The position numbers were made by a program, and so were the translations under genes. Source: Talinum fruticosum (Eukaryota; Streptophyta; Magnoliopsida; Caryophyllales; Talinaceae). From it: 64,000 bases of DNA. Each line of letters begins with the position of its first letter. Position 1 is the first letter of the stretch. The notes below the pieces were generated by a model, which did no database searches, was not told where the DNA came from, and was given only the letters and a program-made list of their open reading frames with translations. This document shows positions 23,097 to 35,775 of this stretch, one piece after another. The stretch spans positions 5,766,001-5,830,000 of the forward strand of contig JAITYX010000017.1 in NCBI GenBank assembly GCA_021018815.1. The letters are read 5' to 3'.

Positions 23097-23730
23097 AGGT
23101 TCAATTTTTTCCACTGAAAGTTTCTCTTGTATTCAAATTTCATATATTTTTTAAGTATTTTTTATTTTGTGTACACCACATGTATATATAAGTATTTTTT
23201 TTGTTTACACACATATATATTTTATTTTGGATCCATATCTTTTTCTAGCAGCATTTTGTAATTGACAATTACAACGAACAATATTTGGATTACTAGTAAT
23301 TAAGATGTGCTTTTATTATTAAAATTTATTTATTACTTAATTTTCAACATACGTTAGTATTGTTTTTTTTCTCCTTACGTTTTATGATAAATAATATTGT
23401 CCGTGTCGCAGATTGGCTCCCCTTAAAAATAATATTTTCTGGTTCCAACCCTTATAATTTGGCAATTTCAAAAATTTTAAAATATTCGTGTTTAATTTGT
23501 CTAACCCGCAAAAGACTTACCCCCCCCGCCCGCACAAAAAAAGGGCATGCAAGAGAAGATTTTAGGTCTGCTCATCTTTGCCTCTGGAAATTCTTGTTTC
23601 AAAAGCGAGAATTGGAGGGGTTTTTCTCTTGTGTTGTGTATCAATTATACTGCTTTGGAGAACTCAAGAAAAGTCTGAGAGACATGAATCTCGAGCAACG
23701 TAACAGCAGCAGCTCTAATCAGTCAGTCCT
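23097..23730. other. Upstream region of gene B
   Basis: AT-rich spacer grading into the promoter and leader of gene B. A C-rich/A-rich junction lies at about 23521-23540. A 126-codon frame (23360-23740) has no recognisable domain and overlaps the presumptive promoter, so it is not called. No clear perfect heat shock element (alternating GAA/TTC with two-base spacing) was found by eye. Confidence 0.4.
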
Positions 23731-23740
23731 CTTTAAATAG
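23731..23740 (+). promoter_or_regulatory. TATA-like box of HSP70 gene B
   Basis: CTTTAAATAG about 100 bases before the ATG at 23837, in a CT-rich leader context. Plausible core promoter; not experimentally supported. Confidence 0.35.
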
Positions 23741-23836
23741 GATGTTCTTCTCTACTTTCTTCTTCGCGTCTCCTCCATTTCTCTCACATATTGAAATTAT
23801 CTTCCATAACTCTGAGACTTCAACTTTGAGTTGGAA

Positions 23837-24045
23837 ATGGAAGGAAAATGGCCAGCAATCGGAATCGATCTCGGGACCACATACTCATGCGTCGGAGTTT
23901 GGCAGCACGACCGTGTTGAGATCATCACCAACGACCAGGGCAACCGCATCACGCCCTCTTGGGTCGCCTTCACTGACTCTGAACGCCTCATAGGCGATGC
24001 TGCCAAGAACCAGGCCGCGACTAATCCCACCAACTCCATCTACGG

Positions 24046-24096
<51 letters not shown>

Positions 24097-26073
24097 GGAC
24101 AAATCTTAATTAAATGAGTGTATTTTATCGCCTCTAAGTCAATCTAGTTTATTTGGAAGCTTATACTGTTACCCTCCAGCAAATCTTTTTTAGTTAGTGT
24201 TTCAGAAGAAATAATCTGATCATGATTGAATTGTGAACAAATTGTAGTAAAAGGAGTAGAAACTTCGATGTTGATGGATAAAACTTTATGGAATTTTCGC
24301 ATTTTTCTAAGCATAAGATACAGTGATGGCATATCATTCTTCAGAATAACATGATTTTCACTTTCGCATAACTTTCCATTTTTCTTTATCATCATGTTCT
24401 GCATGTCTTTGACAGATGTAAAGAGGCTTATCGGTAGGAGATTTACTGATGAAACTGTGCAGAGTGACATGAAACTCTGGCCTTTTAAACTCCTTCCTGG
24501 AAAAGATGGCAAACCTATGATTTCCGTCTCCTACAAGAATGAATACAAGTCATTTACTGCCGAGGAGATATCTTCTATGGTTTTGGCAAAGATGAAGCAG
24601 ACAGCAGAGGCCTTCCTCGGGTCAGAAGTGAAGAATGCTGTTGTCACAGTTCCTGCGTACTTCAATGATTCTCAGCGTCAAGCAACCAAAGATGCCGGAG
24701 TCATTGCTGGACTCGATGTTATGCGCATTATCAATGAGCCAACAGCTGCTGCCATTGCTTACGGTCTTCACAAGACAGCCAATGACTGTAATGTCACTGC
24801 AAAAAATGTGTTGGTATTTGATCTTGGCGGTGGAACTTTTGATGTCTCTTTGGTGGCAGTTGATAAGGATTCATTTGAAGTGAAATCCATAAGTGGGGAC
24901 ACTCACCTTGGTGGAGGGGATTTTGACAATAATTTGGTGAAGCATTTTGTGACTGAGTTTAAGAGGAAACACAAGAAGGACATCAGTGGCAACCCTAGAG
25001 CTCTTGGGAGGTTGAAAGCCGCTTGTGAGAGGGCAAAGAGGACTCTTTCATCAGCCACTAAGACGACCGTTGAGTTAGACTGCCTTTATGAGGGTATTGA
25101 TTTCTATTGTGCCATCTCCCGTGCTCGATTTGAGATGTTGAATACGGAATTGTTTTTAGCTTGCATAGAACCTGTTAAGAAGTGTCTGAAGGATGCCGAG
25201 ATGGAAAAGTATGATGTTGATGATGTTGTTCTCGTTGGTGGATCTACTCGTATCCCCAAAATTCAGGAGTTGTTGCGGAAGTTCTTCGATGAAAAGGAGC
25301 TCTGCAAAAGACTTAACCCTGACGAGGCAGTTGCCTATGGGGCTGCCATTCAGGCAGCTATCCTATGTGGTGTACTGGATAAGCAACAGTTTTTGCTTGT
25401 GGAGGTCACTCCTCTGTCCCTTGGAGTTTCTACTTTAGGTGATGTTTTCAGTGTGGTGATTCCCAGGAACACTGCAATCCCAACAAAAATTGAAAAAGGG
25501 TCATATACAACTGTTTTTGACGACCAGACGGAAGTGGATGTTCTTGTGTACGAGGGCGAGAGTCCCATAGCAACGAACAACCACTTTTTGGGTAAGTTTA
25601 CACTTGGTGGGATCCCACCAGCCCCTAGAGGTGTTGCCAAGATAATCATAACCTTCAGCATTGATGCCAATGGCATACTGACAGTGACAGGGGAAGAAGC
25701 GAGCACTGGGAGCAAGAACCAAATCACCATTACCAAGCATAGTGGGAGACTGTCAGAAGAGGAGATTGCTAGGATGTTGGTTGAGGCTAAGCAATACCAT
25801 AAGGATGATACAGAGTGTAAGAAAGTTGACAAAGCTAAGCAAAACTTAGAAAACTATGTGAACGACGTGCAAGACTTTTTGAGAGGTTGTGGTAGGAAGA
25901 TGGAAGCTGAGGACCAGAAGGCGATTGAGAATGTCATTGAGCGCACAATTCAGTGGCTGGACCGAAACTTACATCTCAAAGACGCTGCGAAGTTTGAGAG
26001 AAAGCTGGAAAAACTTCAGATCATCTGTCAGCCGTTGAAGACTAAGATGTATCGCAAAGGGTACTGGTTCTAA
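23837..26073 (+). CDS. HSP70: HSP70 gene B (complete ATPase and substrate-binding domains; no EEVD tail)
   Basis: Cytosolic-type HSP70 chaperone. Exon 1 is 23837-24044 and starts [17 protein letters not shown]; the upstream in-frame TTG is not needed. The intron is 24045-24415 and exon 2 is 24416-26073, for a 621-residue protein. ATPase domain motifs: [12 protein letters not shown] (residues 8-19), [14 protein letters not shown] (about 202), [15 protein letters not shown] (about 340). A beta-sandwich substrate domain (from about 395) and helical lid follow. LGGEDFD reads LGGGDFD. The protein stops after KMYRKGYWF, short of the usual 640-650 residues. One base shift there would continue as [18 protein letters not shown], resembling a decayed HSP70 tail, but still without EEVD. 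Best candidate for a functional member, though it would lack the TPR-cochaperone (HOP/CHIP) docking tail. Confidence 0.9.
24045..24094 (+). repeat. CT-dinucleotide run at the splice donor of gene B
   Basis: The intron starts GTCTCTCTCTC and is nearly pure CT for about 50 bases. Confidence 0.8.
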
Positions 26074-28740
26074 TGCTGCATGCTCAGAATACTCGTCCAT
26101 CGCAAAGGTTGAGATTTATTGCAAATCTATTTCTTGTTTTATCTGTTCTTATGTTTCTGTCAATGTTATCCATTTTTGGATCTTTCTTCTCCTCCATTTT
26201 ATTTTGGGAAAACAAGGAAATGAATTTCCTCTTGATGAATCTTTGGTAAGATTGGTTAGATTGTCCTACTACTATGTTCAACCAACCCCGTCGAATTGTA
26301 TTAGATTTCTGCTCTGTAATGGTATATTTGAGATTGTCCCACAATGCTAATGTGTAACAATAAATATTTGTAAATTATGCCGGGACAGTAGGACCAGAAA
26401 ATGTTATACAGCATATCTAAAAGAATTGCCCAAATCGAACCCAATTTATATACTCAAATTTAAATTCACCCGACTTTTTATTGAAGTAACATAAAATTTG
26501 AGTTATCAACATAAGATGCATTTCTTAATTAAAGTGATGCAAAGTATAACACTAATATTCATATTCTTAAAGCTAATATGAACGCAAGATTAGTCTAAAC
26601 CATTTCGAAATATTTTTTAGCAGCTAATATGCAAAAGTAGGTTTATTTTAATTAATTAATCTTAGCATCTTAGTGATCCACAGTTAATCTAAGTTAATCT
26701 CAAATTAAGTTTGAGGTTTTAGGTGTAATCATAGGCAGACTAATGACAAGTTAACTTAAAGTCCGATCATATCATCGTCAGCGTAAACTATTTTAATAAA
26801 TTGTCGATCATAATGAATATTTTTATATGAATACTATGCCGGTTCAATTGATGAGATAGTTGATATTATTTAGAGTTAAAATAAGTCATATAATTTAGAT
26901 ACATAGTGTAAAAGATAATTATTTAGGTTCAATTCAATTATTAGCTATACAGTGTTATATGTTACATGAACAAAATTTATGCACCTATTTATCTAAGAAG
27001 TTAATAGGGTTAGAATGATAGATGAATAAAAATAAACTTAATACCATGAAAACTGTCTGATTTGATTTCTTCGAAGGGGAAAAGAATGTGTTGATTTCAC
27101 GTCCATACATAATTTTTTTCTACTTAGGTTTACCAACTCCATTTTGATTGGAGTTTTGTTCAAATTTTATCTTATTTAAAATAATTCTAATTTACTAATA
27201 AAGTGTTAATTGAGGTGGTATTCCAAGTAGAGATTCTTGAAGAAGAACACAAGTTTGAATATTTGAAAGCGCACTTACTAGGAAGGTTTTTTTTACCTTC
27301 AACACTCGCGACTCGAAAGAGATGACACTCAACCCGACAATTGGGTCATTCGGGTCGGTTTCGGCTTGCGTTAGTTTTCGTCGAGTCATGTTTGGATCAC
27401 TAAGATTCAATTGAGTTTCGGTTCGGTTCTGGCTGACTTTGGATCGAGTTGATGTTTGGTCCAATAAGCTTGTCATGTAGAGAAGAAACACTTTGGTAGA
27501 AAATATTCATTTTAGGTTTTTCGGTTTATTTCGAGTTCGAGTCATCTCAATTTGAGTTTTTAAGTGTCGGGTTGGGTTGGGTTGGGTTGGGTTCAGTTTA
27601 GATTTTGGGTCACTTTAGGAGGTCTATATGACATCTGATACCCTTCTTCAAATAAAAAATAATTCTACTTTTGAACAAAGGATTTTTTCTTATTTTAAAG
27701 GTTGTCTAATTTAACTGATTTATTTTTGTCTAATTCATCTAAGCTTTAAATTTGACATAAGGTTATTTTGTCTACTGATCATATGAATTCTCATTTGGTT
27801 CAACGCTTCATTTTTTTTACGCGGTTTAAATGAACTGAAGATTTGAAGTAATAAAATCAAACACAGTTATCCTCATTCATGCTAGTGCACATATTAGTTT
27901 CTTACAAGAGAATCTTTTATGGTCCCTAACTTTAGTCGGAGCTGCTGCAAAAGTTTGAAGAAGGGGAAAAACAGCCCGATGTGCCCTAGCGCGTTTGACG
28001 TGCACAGGCTGTGCTTAACGCAGCCACCCGAGTTCAATGCTTAGGAGGTACAAGTTTCTCTCTTATCAAGATGCAATCCGCGGCAAGAATGAAAAAATAG
28101 ATAAAATCTCCGAAAAGGTAACCAAGCAAAGCACTAAGAACTAAGGTTATAGGACGGGTGACAAATGAGTCGCATTTTTAAAGGGTTTCTCCTGCGAAGC
28201 TTGAGAAACTTGAAAGGTTACAAAATGACATGATTAAATGTTTTTGGTGACAAAAAAAAAGAATTTTCAATTGATTAAGATTGAGAAGCTCATACCAAAA
28301 AGATATGGAGCTTGCAATCTGCATAAGCCTTTATAATGGTAATTTAGTAATTTATAGAAGTTGGGAGGCTATTTTTGTTGGAAGTATCGTATGGTTATCA
28401 TGGTGACTATAAAGATGTGTTGGACTATCTAACTATATCCTGTTCGATTTTATATGAAAAATAAAATCTATTTATGTTTATATTCTTTTATGTTCGTTCG
28501 CTTCTTATTTTAACAATTCATTTCTTTTCGTTTATGTTCGTTTCTACTCTTTTATGTTCATTTATATTCGTTTATGTTTGTTTCTATTATATTTATGTTT
28601 ATGTGCGTTTTATATGTAAGTTCGAACAGACCATTAACATAAATATTTTGAAGTAACTTGTTCTATTTTAGTTATGAATTGGTTTCAGTTTGATTTTTAT
28701 TATAGAAATTTATATATTATTTTTTTAAAAAAATTAATGT
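26074..28740. other. Intergenic region between HSP70 B and C
   Basis: AT-rich, with no supported gene. It contains a GGGTT pentamer run (about 27569-27591). A possible tiny LINE RT scrap lies at about 28290-28335 (PKRYGACNLHKPL in one frame). A low-complexity stretch of TTTATGTTCGTTT-type repeats follows at about 28480-28610. Confidence 0.5.
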
Positions 28741-29496
28741 ACCCTCCATCCAAGGTGAGTGTCCCTACTTATGATTTTCACATAAACTGAATCCTCTCAT
28801 CCACATTCACCAAAAACACATCACAAGTTCCGCATCCAAGATCAAATACCAACGCATGTTTTGTGAAATAAAAGTCATTGGCTGTTTCGTGAAGGCCGTA
28901 AGCAATGGCAGCAGCTGTTGGCTCATTGATGATATGCATAACATTGAGCCCAGCAATCTTTGGTTGCTTGATGCTGAGAATCATTGAAGTAGGGAGGAAC
29001 AGTCACAACGGCATTCTTCACTTCAGAGCCAAGATAGGCCTCTGCAGTCTCTTTCATCTTCACAAGGACCATGGAAGATATCTGCTCTACAGCAAATTGC
29101 TTCCCTTCACCCTTGTAGGTGACCGCAATCATGGGTTGATCATCTTTTCCCGACAGAACTTTGAAAGGCCAAAGCTTCTGTTCATTCTTTACTATTTCAT
29201 CGGAGAACCTATTGATAAGCCTCTTTGTATCTATTACAGTAGACACCAAGAAAAAATATTCAGTAAAAGGAAAGTGAAAAGTCATGGAATCCCTACGATT
29301 TTCACTATAAATTACTGGACAGTTCATAATTCAATCATATGATTATACTCTGAATTCTAAACCATCTTTTTTATCCCGCATGAGTAAACCAAATGTTACA
29401 GAAATGAGAATTCTGCCTCTTGTTTTTTCTTATGGCGAGAGAGAGAGAGAGAGAGAGAGAGACACCGTAGATGAAGTTGGTGGGACTAGTAGCGGC
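28741..29496 (-). pseudogene. HSP70: HSP70 pseudogene C (truncated at both ends)
   Basis: On the minus strand the last ~10 codons of exon 1 (29496-29466; SPTNFIYG) are followed by a donor GT and CT run. An intron spans 29465-29231, and exon 2 begins at 29230 ([13 protein letters not shown]). Exon 2 keeps [45 protein letters not shown] and a damaged [11 protein letters not shown]. One frameshift lies near 28975 and a stop follows ERIQFM (28778). Similarity continues to 28741 (GGGACACTCACCTTGG) and then ends, so about 60 percent of the gene is missing. It is closest to gene B ([13 protein letters not shown]). The 5' part of exon 1 is also gone. Confidence 0.9.
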
Positions 29497-29923
29497 ATTT
29501 ACGGTGTTAGTATTTTATCTTGAAAGGAGATTAGAGTTCGACTTTACTACAGTATGTGCATGCATAAAATTTATCCATTTACAAAGCTGCCAAGGAAACC
29601 CTAAGTATAGTATAAGCAAGCATGAACAGATACTAAAACGGAAGTCCAAAATCAAAGTCAAAGTGTCTCTGTCTTCTCTCCCTGTTGAAGTCGAGACGTG
29701 AGAGAGAGACATGGAGAAGAAACGGGAAGACGTGGGCATAGGCATCGATCTGGGGACTACATACTCATGCTTGGGTTTTATGCAGCATGGGCGGATTGAG
29801 ATCATCCCCAACGACCAAAGCAATCGTACGACGCCGTCTTGTGTAGCCTTCACCCAAACTCAACGCCTCATCGGTGATGCTGCTGTGAACCAGTCCTCCT
29901 CTAACCCTTCCAACACCATCTTC

Positions 29924-29958
29924 GTTCTGTTCCTCTCTCTCTCTCTCTCTCTCTCTAG
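29924..29958 (+). repeat. CT run at the former splice donor of pseudogene D
   Basis: GTTCTGTTCCTCTCTCTCTC, extending to CTCTCTAG. Related to the donor-linked CT runs of genes A, B and C, with a disrupted donor. Confidence 0.75.
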
Positions 29959-31713
29959 TTGATGGGTTTTCGAGTAATCTTGTTTATCTTCAGAGATTTA
30001 TGTACTTTTTGCTAAAGGAGAACTCTTGCCTTCCAGTTCAACTTTGAGCAGAGAACTCTGAATGGCAGATCATGTGAGGATATTTATTTGCGGGAATTTT
30101 CTTTTTGAGAACTGAATATGGGAACTGAATCTGATTGTCGTTTTAGGGGTTGGGCCATGCCCCTTCACGTAAGTGACTGTAGAAAATTTGAATTAGAAAT
30201 TTTATAATTTACCGACTTTAAAGTTGAGCTTGCAATTGCCCAAGGAGCTTAGGCATCACCCTTGCTACCTGTTTAGGGACGCTATTAAAGTTTGAATCTT
30301 GGTGGCCTCCATTTGCCGAAGTTAAAGGGTCCGACTTTAAAATGTCATCCCTTTACCCGCTAGACACTTTTTTTGGGGTTTTTTTAAGGAATTGTTGGGG
30401 ATTGTAAAAGTTGGGTTTACTATTGATAAGTGTACTTTAGAATTTGCCTTTTATTTGGACTCAGCTCCCAGAATCCAATTTGCCTAAGATTATGCGCTAA
30501 CTGGGTGCATTATTTTACTTTTATTGCATGAGTTTCTATGTATATTACATGGATTTTAACTCTTGTGAAAGTTGGCATAGTTTACGTATTGCCGGAATTT
30601 TCTTTTTAAGAACTTAATGGTGATATATTGGTCGCAACACATACTATTCTTGAAGATTTCTTGTTACTCATAATTTTTGTAATGATTTGAGTACATTGAA
30701 TGTATTGTTTATGAATCTTTGTTACATATCATCTACTAATTTCCAAGTTTATATCTTGAATATCAATGTATGGCAGATGTAAAGAGGCTTATTGGTCGGA
30801 GGTTCAACGATGAAGCTGTTCGTGAATGACATCAAACTTTGGCATTTTAAGATTTCGGATAGCCCAGATTCTGGAAATACTAAGAAACCCATGATTGTGG
30901 TGACTTACGAGGGTGAAGAGAAGGAGTTTGCTGCTGAAGAGATATCTGCTATGATTCTTACCAAGATGAAAGAGATTGCCGAGGCCTATCTTGGATCACC
31001 AGTGAAAAATGCTGTGATCACTGTTCCTGCATACTTCACTAACTTGCAACGTCAGGCAACCAAGGATGCGGGAGTCATTGCTGGACTCAATGTCACGCGC
31101 ATTATCAATGAGCCCACTGCTGCTGCCATTGCTTATGGCCTTGACAAAAACTTGGTGGTAGTAAAAAGAATGTGCTGGTTTTCGATCTTGGAGGGGGAAC
31201 TTTTGATGTCTCCTTGGTTGCCATTGAAAAGGACGTGTTCGAGTCAAGTCGGTAAATGGGGACACTCACCTTGGGGGAGTAGATTTTGACAGGAGAATGG
31301 TCGAGCACTTTGTGGCTGAGTTTGAGAGGAAGCATGGCAAAAACGCTAGTGGGAACCCAAGAGCTATTGGGAGGTTGAGAGCTGCTTGTGAAAGGGCGAA
31401 GAGGACCCCGTCGTCAACATCTTCTACTACCATTGAGATTGATTGCCTTTATAAAGGGATTGATTTCTGTTTGAGCATCACAAGAACCCGATTTAAGAAG
31501 TTGAACATGGATTTGTTTGAAGAGTGTATAACCCTTGTTGACAAATGCCTTAAGGACGGTAAAATTGAAAAGGGTGATGTTGGTAATGTTGTCCTAGTCT
31601 CGTGGGTCAAGCAGGATCCCCAAGATTCGGGAGCTGGTGGGAAAATTCTTTCTAGGGAAGGAGCTCTGCAAGGGCATTAATCAAGATGAGGCTGTTGCCT
31701 ATGGAGCTGCCGC

Positions 31714-32276
31714 TGTTAGGAATCGGGGTTCACAACAATGAAACTTTGGACAAAAGAAAAATGAAGAAGATTTGAGACACAAGATTTTAACGTGGAAAAA
31801 CCCAAATCCGGGAAAAACCACGAAACCGATGCACTAGACTTGAGTAATTTACAAAGACTTTCCCTCAAGCACTCACTTGCTTCACTTTATAATACACTAC
31901 TCACTTTGTATATCAATGGAGGTTTCTAACACCGATTAAATAGCCTAATCAGTCAATACAGACATTTACAAGCAATTACCCAAGGCATTAAACACAAAAA
32001 CCGACGAAAAACGGCAAGAAAACGAGCATCCGAAGCAACACCTCACATGGCATGGTCATGCCATAACTTGGCACGACCGTGCCATGTTGGCATGACCGTG
32101 CCTGGTGGCACGGTTTCGACCGTGCCACCTTTCGGTCTCCAAAACCTGCAGCTTCCTTTGTTCGTCTTGACTCGTGCCAAGGCTGTCATGCTCGTGCCAT
32201 CATTCTCGTGACCATGCCATCTCCTTTGCTTGCAAAACCCGAGCCCAACCCGACCATTAGGCTCCATCACCCAACA
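31714..32276. mobile_element. Solo LTR (copia-like, 563 bp) in pseudogene D
   Basis: Begins TGTTAGGAATCGG and ends CATCACCCAACA. The imperfect 5-bp target duplication is GCCGC/GCTGC, and HSP70 coding sequence flanks both sides. The TTTTAACGTGGAAAAACCC motif is common in plant Ty1/copia LTRs. A cluster of GGCACGACCGTGCC-like palindromes lies at 32045-32130. No internal retroelement domain is present. Confidence 0.75.
32045..32215. repeat. Quasi-palindromic GGCAC..GTGCC cluster inside the solo LTR
   Basis: Repeated hairpin-capable motifs: TGGCATGGTCATGCCA, TTGGCACGACCGTGCCA, TTGGCATGACCGTGCC and TGGCACGGTTTCGACCGTGCCA. Single arms (CTCGTGCCA) continue to about 32215. Confidence 0.7.
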
Positions 32277-32639
32277 GCTGCTCATGCAGCCGTCTTGAGT
32301 GGTGTAAATAATGACAATGAAGATTCTGTGCTCATTGATGTCACTCCTTTAACCCTTGGCATTTAGGTTTACTCCGGAGATATGAGTGTTTTGATTCCAA
32401 GGAATACTCCGATCCCTACAAGGAAGGAGCATATTTATTCTACTCCGTTTGATAATCTCACCACGTTATCTATTCGTATATATGAAGGTGAGAGACCCAT
32501 AGCCGAGGACAATAAATTGTTGGGTATGTTTTTGCTCTCAGGAATCCCACCAGCTCCACAAGGTGTTCCTAAAATTAACATCCGCTTTTAAATTGATGTG
32601 AGTGGTATTCTAAAATGCTCGCACAAGAGATGCAATGGC

Positions 32640-33355
32640 TGTTGGAGAAGTTTCAAAGTAAAACTTGCAAAGGTTGTCCCACATTGAAGTTTTGAAGTGG
32701 TTTTCACTAGTTTATATATTTGGGTTTTCCCAAGTAACTTTGAAGTAGAGTCCAAGGGTGGGATTGGTTACCACACACGCGCGCGCGCTGCCGCCGCCGC
32801 CGTCCGTCCGGCCGGGCTCGGGCAAGGGGTGGGTCCTAACCTTTTTGCTGAAAATTCTTTTGAAGTCTCGGAAATTGTTCCAACAGCTATATTTGACTAA
32901 ACTGTTTGATACTACTATTTACTAAACTCCATCGGCTTACTGAAACAAATTTTACAGTCTCCCAAAACCAGATTGTGCATCTATCAAAGTTTGGTTTCCC
33001 TAGGCTGAGCTCCTTCCTTTTCTCGCCGCTATAAAAACGGAGCTTCGGTCTCCATTTCTACACCCCGAAAATTTTCCTCTCCTCTCTTCACTATTTTCTG
33101 TCTCTGCAAACTATTTTTGGGCATTGTCGTTTTTCTCCATCTCGAGATATTGAGAGTGCACAAGATATCTCGGAACCGTGTAATCCCGGGGAGTGGTCGC
33201 CATCGGAGAGTCTCGCATCCTCGCTCGAGCGAAATCACTTTCGGGACGGTGATTCTCATCACGCCACTGGTCAATTTATTTTCTGTCTAATTTCTGCATA
33301 CTCAAAGTAAGATCTCTCCATTTTTCCTTGTTGTGATTGTGTTCTATTTCCAACA
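32640..33355 (+). repeat. 5' LTR of the copia element
   Basis: 716 bp. TATA-like GCTATAAAAACGGAGC at about 33029. Contains a GC-rich GCCGCCGCC block near 32790. Confidence 0.9.
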
Positions 33356-33377
33356 ATCTGAAAGCGATTATTCAATC

Positions 33378-34220
33378 ATGGCAACGAGCAAATTTACAAT
33401 TCCCGGCATGTCAAAAATCGAAGCTTTAGATGGCAAGAATTATAAACGTTGGGCTGTTAGGATGAGATTCTACCTTGAACAGATAGATGTAGCTCATGTT
33501 TTGGATGACAAAACTAAATTCCCTGATGGAACCGATGCTGAAGTTATAACCGAATACAACCAAAAATTCCTTAAGGATGACAGAACCTATAAGGGCATGC
33601 TACTTCACTACATGAACAATGCTTTGCTAGACATTTACATGAAGTTCAATTCCGCTCATGATATTTGGTCTGCTCTCGAAAAGAAATACGGTAATGATGA
33701 TGTCTGGGTCTAAGAGATATGCTGTCGAGTAAGTGGCTTAATTATCAAGTTGAGGATGATAAACCGATAATAGATCAAATTCATGATTATGAAAATCTGT
33801 GTGCATCAATTGCTTCGAAGGACTGAAAATATGTGATGTTACTCTTGCCATTGTTCCGATTGAGAAACTGCCATCTTCTTGGAAAGAATATAGAAATCAA
33901 CTTATGCATAAGGATACTGATCTAACCTTAGAACAGCTTAGTTGGTCATCTGAAAATTGAGGAAGAAAACCGTATCAAGGACAAAGGGATTATCAATTAT
34001 TCTAACTCATCTAAGGCAAATCTGGTTGAACAAAAATCTTCTTATAATGACAGATTTAAGAACAAAGGCAAAACCTTTCAATCAAATCCCTACAAGCCTC
34101 AAGGAAAGAAGTACAAGTTCCTGGGGAAGTGTCATGACTGTGGGAAGCCGGGACACAAAGCTAAGGACTGCGAAGCAAGAAGAAAGCTCAAGTCAACCTT
34201 GCTGAATCAGACATCATCGT
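33378..34220 (+). pseudogene. gag: Copia gag (frameshifted)
   Basis: Starts MATSKFTIPGMSKIEALDG and includes NYKRWAVRMRFYLEQ, a typical UBN2/DUF4219-type copia gag start. It stops at 33711-33713 after a frame loss and resumes in other frames. A zinc knuckle CHDCGKPGHKAKDC (CX2CX4HX4C) lies at about 34132-34173. Nucleocapsid/capsid protein remnant. Confidence 0.85.
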
Positions 34221-34224
34221 AGCC

Positions 34225-34623
34225 ATGGTATCGGAGGTCAACCTTGCCGACAATTCAGTAGAGTGGGTATTCGACACCGGAGCCACCAAGCACATCTGCT
34301 CAAACAGAAGCCTCTTCCAATCCTTTGAAAAAACCAACGAAGAAAACGTTTTCATGGGCAATGCTGCTATCGCCTCCATCCAAGGGAAAGGGAAGATTTC
34401 TCTCAAACTCACTTCTGGAAAAATTCTCACTCTTACTAATGTTCTTTATGTGCCGGACATGCGTAGAAATTTAATTTCCGGTAATATGCTTCTTAAAGCT
34501 GGCCTTAAAATCAGTCTTGAAGGAAACCGGGTTATTATAACTAGAAATGGAGATTTTGTGGGGAAAGGGTTCCGTAATCATTCCGGTCTTATGATCCTTG
34601 ATGTCTGTTTGCGAAAAAACTAA
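34225..34623 (+). pseudogene. Copia protease region
   Basis: VEWVFDTGATKHICSNRSLF contains the aspartic protease DTGA motif. It continues through LTSGKILTLTNVLYVPDMRRN, the standard copia context. The frame is open across this segment but is separated from gag and integrase by frame breaks. Confidence 0.85.
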
Positions 34624-34659
34624 TGAAAATGTTGCACCTTCTTCTGTTTATATTGTGGA

Positions 34660-35775
34660 ATCATTAGATTTATGGCATGCTCGATTAGGACATGTTAATG
34701 TAGCCTCTATTAAAAAGCTAAAACAACTAAACTTGATTCCCAATCTGACTCAGTAATGAATTTACTAAATGTGAAATTTGTGTAGAGGCAAAATTTCATA
34801 AAAAACCTCACAAATCAATTGAAAGGCAAACCGAACTTCTTGAATTAATCCATAGTGATTTAGGAGACTTTAAAAATCATATGAGTAGAGGTGGAAAAAG
34901 ATATTACATCACATTTGTAGATGACTACTCTCGATTTACCATGGTCTATCTCCTAAACTCTAAAGATGAAGTCTGAAGAAATGTTTCTAAAATATAAAGC
35001 TGAAGTTGAAAACCAACTTGACAGAAAAATTAAAAGATTAAGAAGTGATAGAGGTGGAGAATATGATCCCACATCTTTAAAAACCTTCTGTGAAGCAAAC
35101 GGAATAATTCACGAAAGAACAGACTCCCTATGAACCTCAACAAAATGGCATAGCTGAACGGAAGAATAGAACCTTAAAGAATATGATGAACGCTATGTTG
35201 ATAAGTTCTGGATTACCGGATAATATGTGGGGGAAGCTATCTTATCTGCCTGTCATGTACTCAATCACGTACCACATAAAAAACTAGACAAGACCCCATA
35301 TGAACTATGGAAAGGCTATCCACCTAACTTAAAATTCTTAAAAGTGTGGGGGTGTCCGGCTAAGGTAGGACTCGCCGATTTTAAGAAAAGTAAAATCGGA
35401 CCAAAAACTGTTGATGCAGTATTTATTGGATATGCTTATCAAAGTGCTGCATATAGATTCATTACTAAAGGAGGAAACGGGTCTTATATGAGTGGTAGTA
35501 TCATGGAAGCTAGAGATGCTGAATTCTTTGAACATGTATTTCCACTTAAATGTACATCTCTTGATCTGCCTGCATCGTCCACATGTATTGCATCTTCAAT
35601 TCCTCAATCTAATGAACATGAAGATGAACCTAGAAGGAGTAAAAGACCTAGGAAAGATTTTTCTTTCGGTCCTGATTTTATCACTGCTTTCTTGACTGAG
35701 CATGATATTCTATGTGATGAACTTGTTTCGTGTATATCATTGAAGAAGACCCTAAAACTTATAGTGAAGCAATGA
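34660..35775 (+). pseudogene. Copia integrase (frameshifted)
   Basis: The GAG pre-integrase segment [18 protein letters not shown] (from about 34665) is followed by the rve core with [21 protein letters not shown] and AERKNRTLKNMM across several frames. ETPYELWKGYPP-type and KVWGCPAKV sequence continues to 35775. Integrase would insert the cDNA. At least three single-base breaks. Confidence 0.8.

Noticed and set aside
23360..23740. 126-codon frame upstream of HSP70 B
   Set aside because: No domain, biased composition, overlaps the TATA-like site and leader of gene B.
27569..27591. Interstitial telomere-like repeat
   Set aside because: The unit is GGGTT with only a few copies; plant telomeres are TTTAGGG.
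28290..28335. LINE reverse-transcriptase scrap (PKRYGACNLHKPL)
   Set aside because: Too short and interrupted by stops to support a call.
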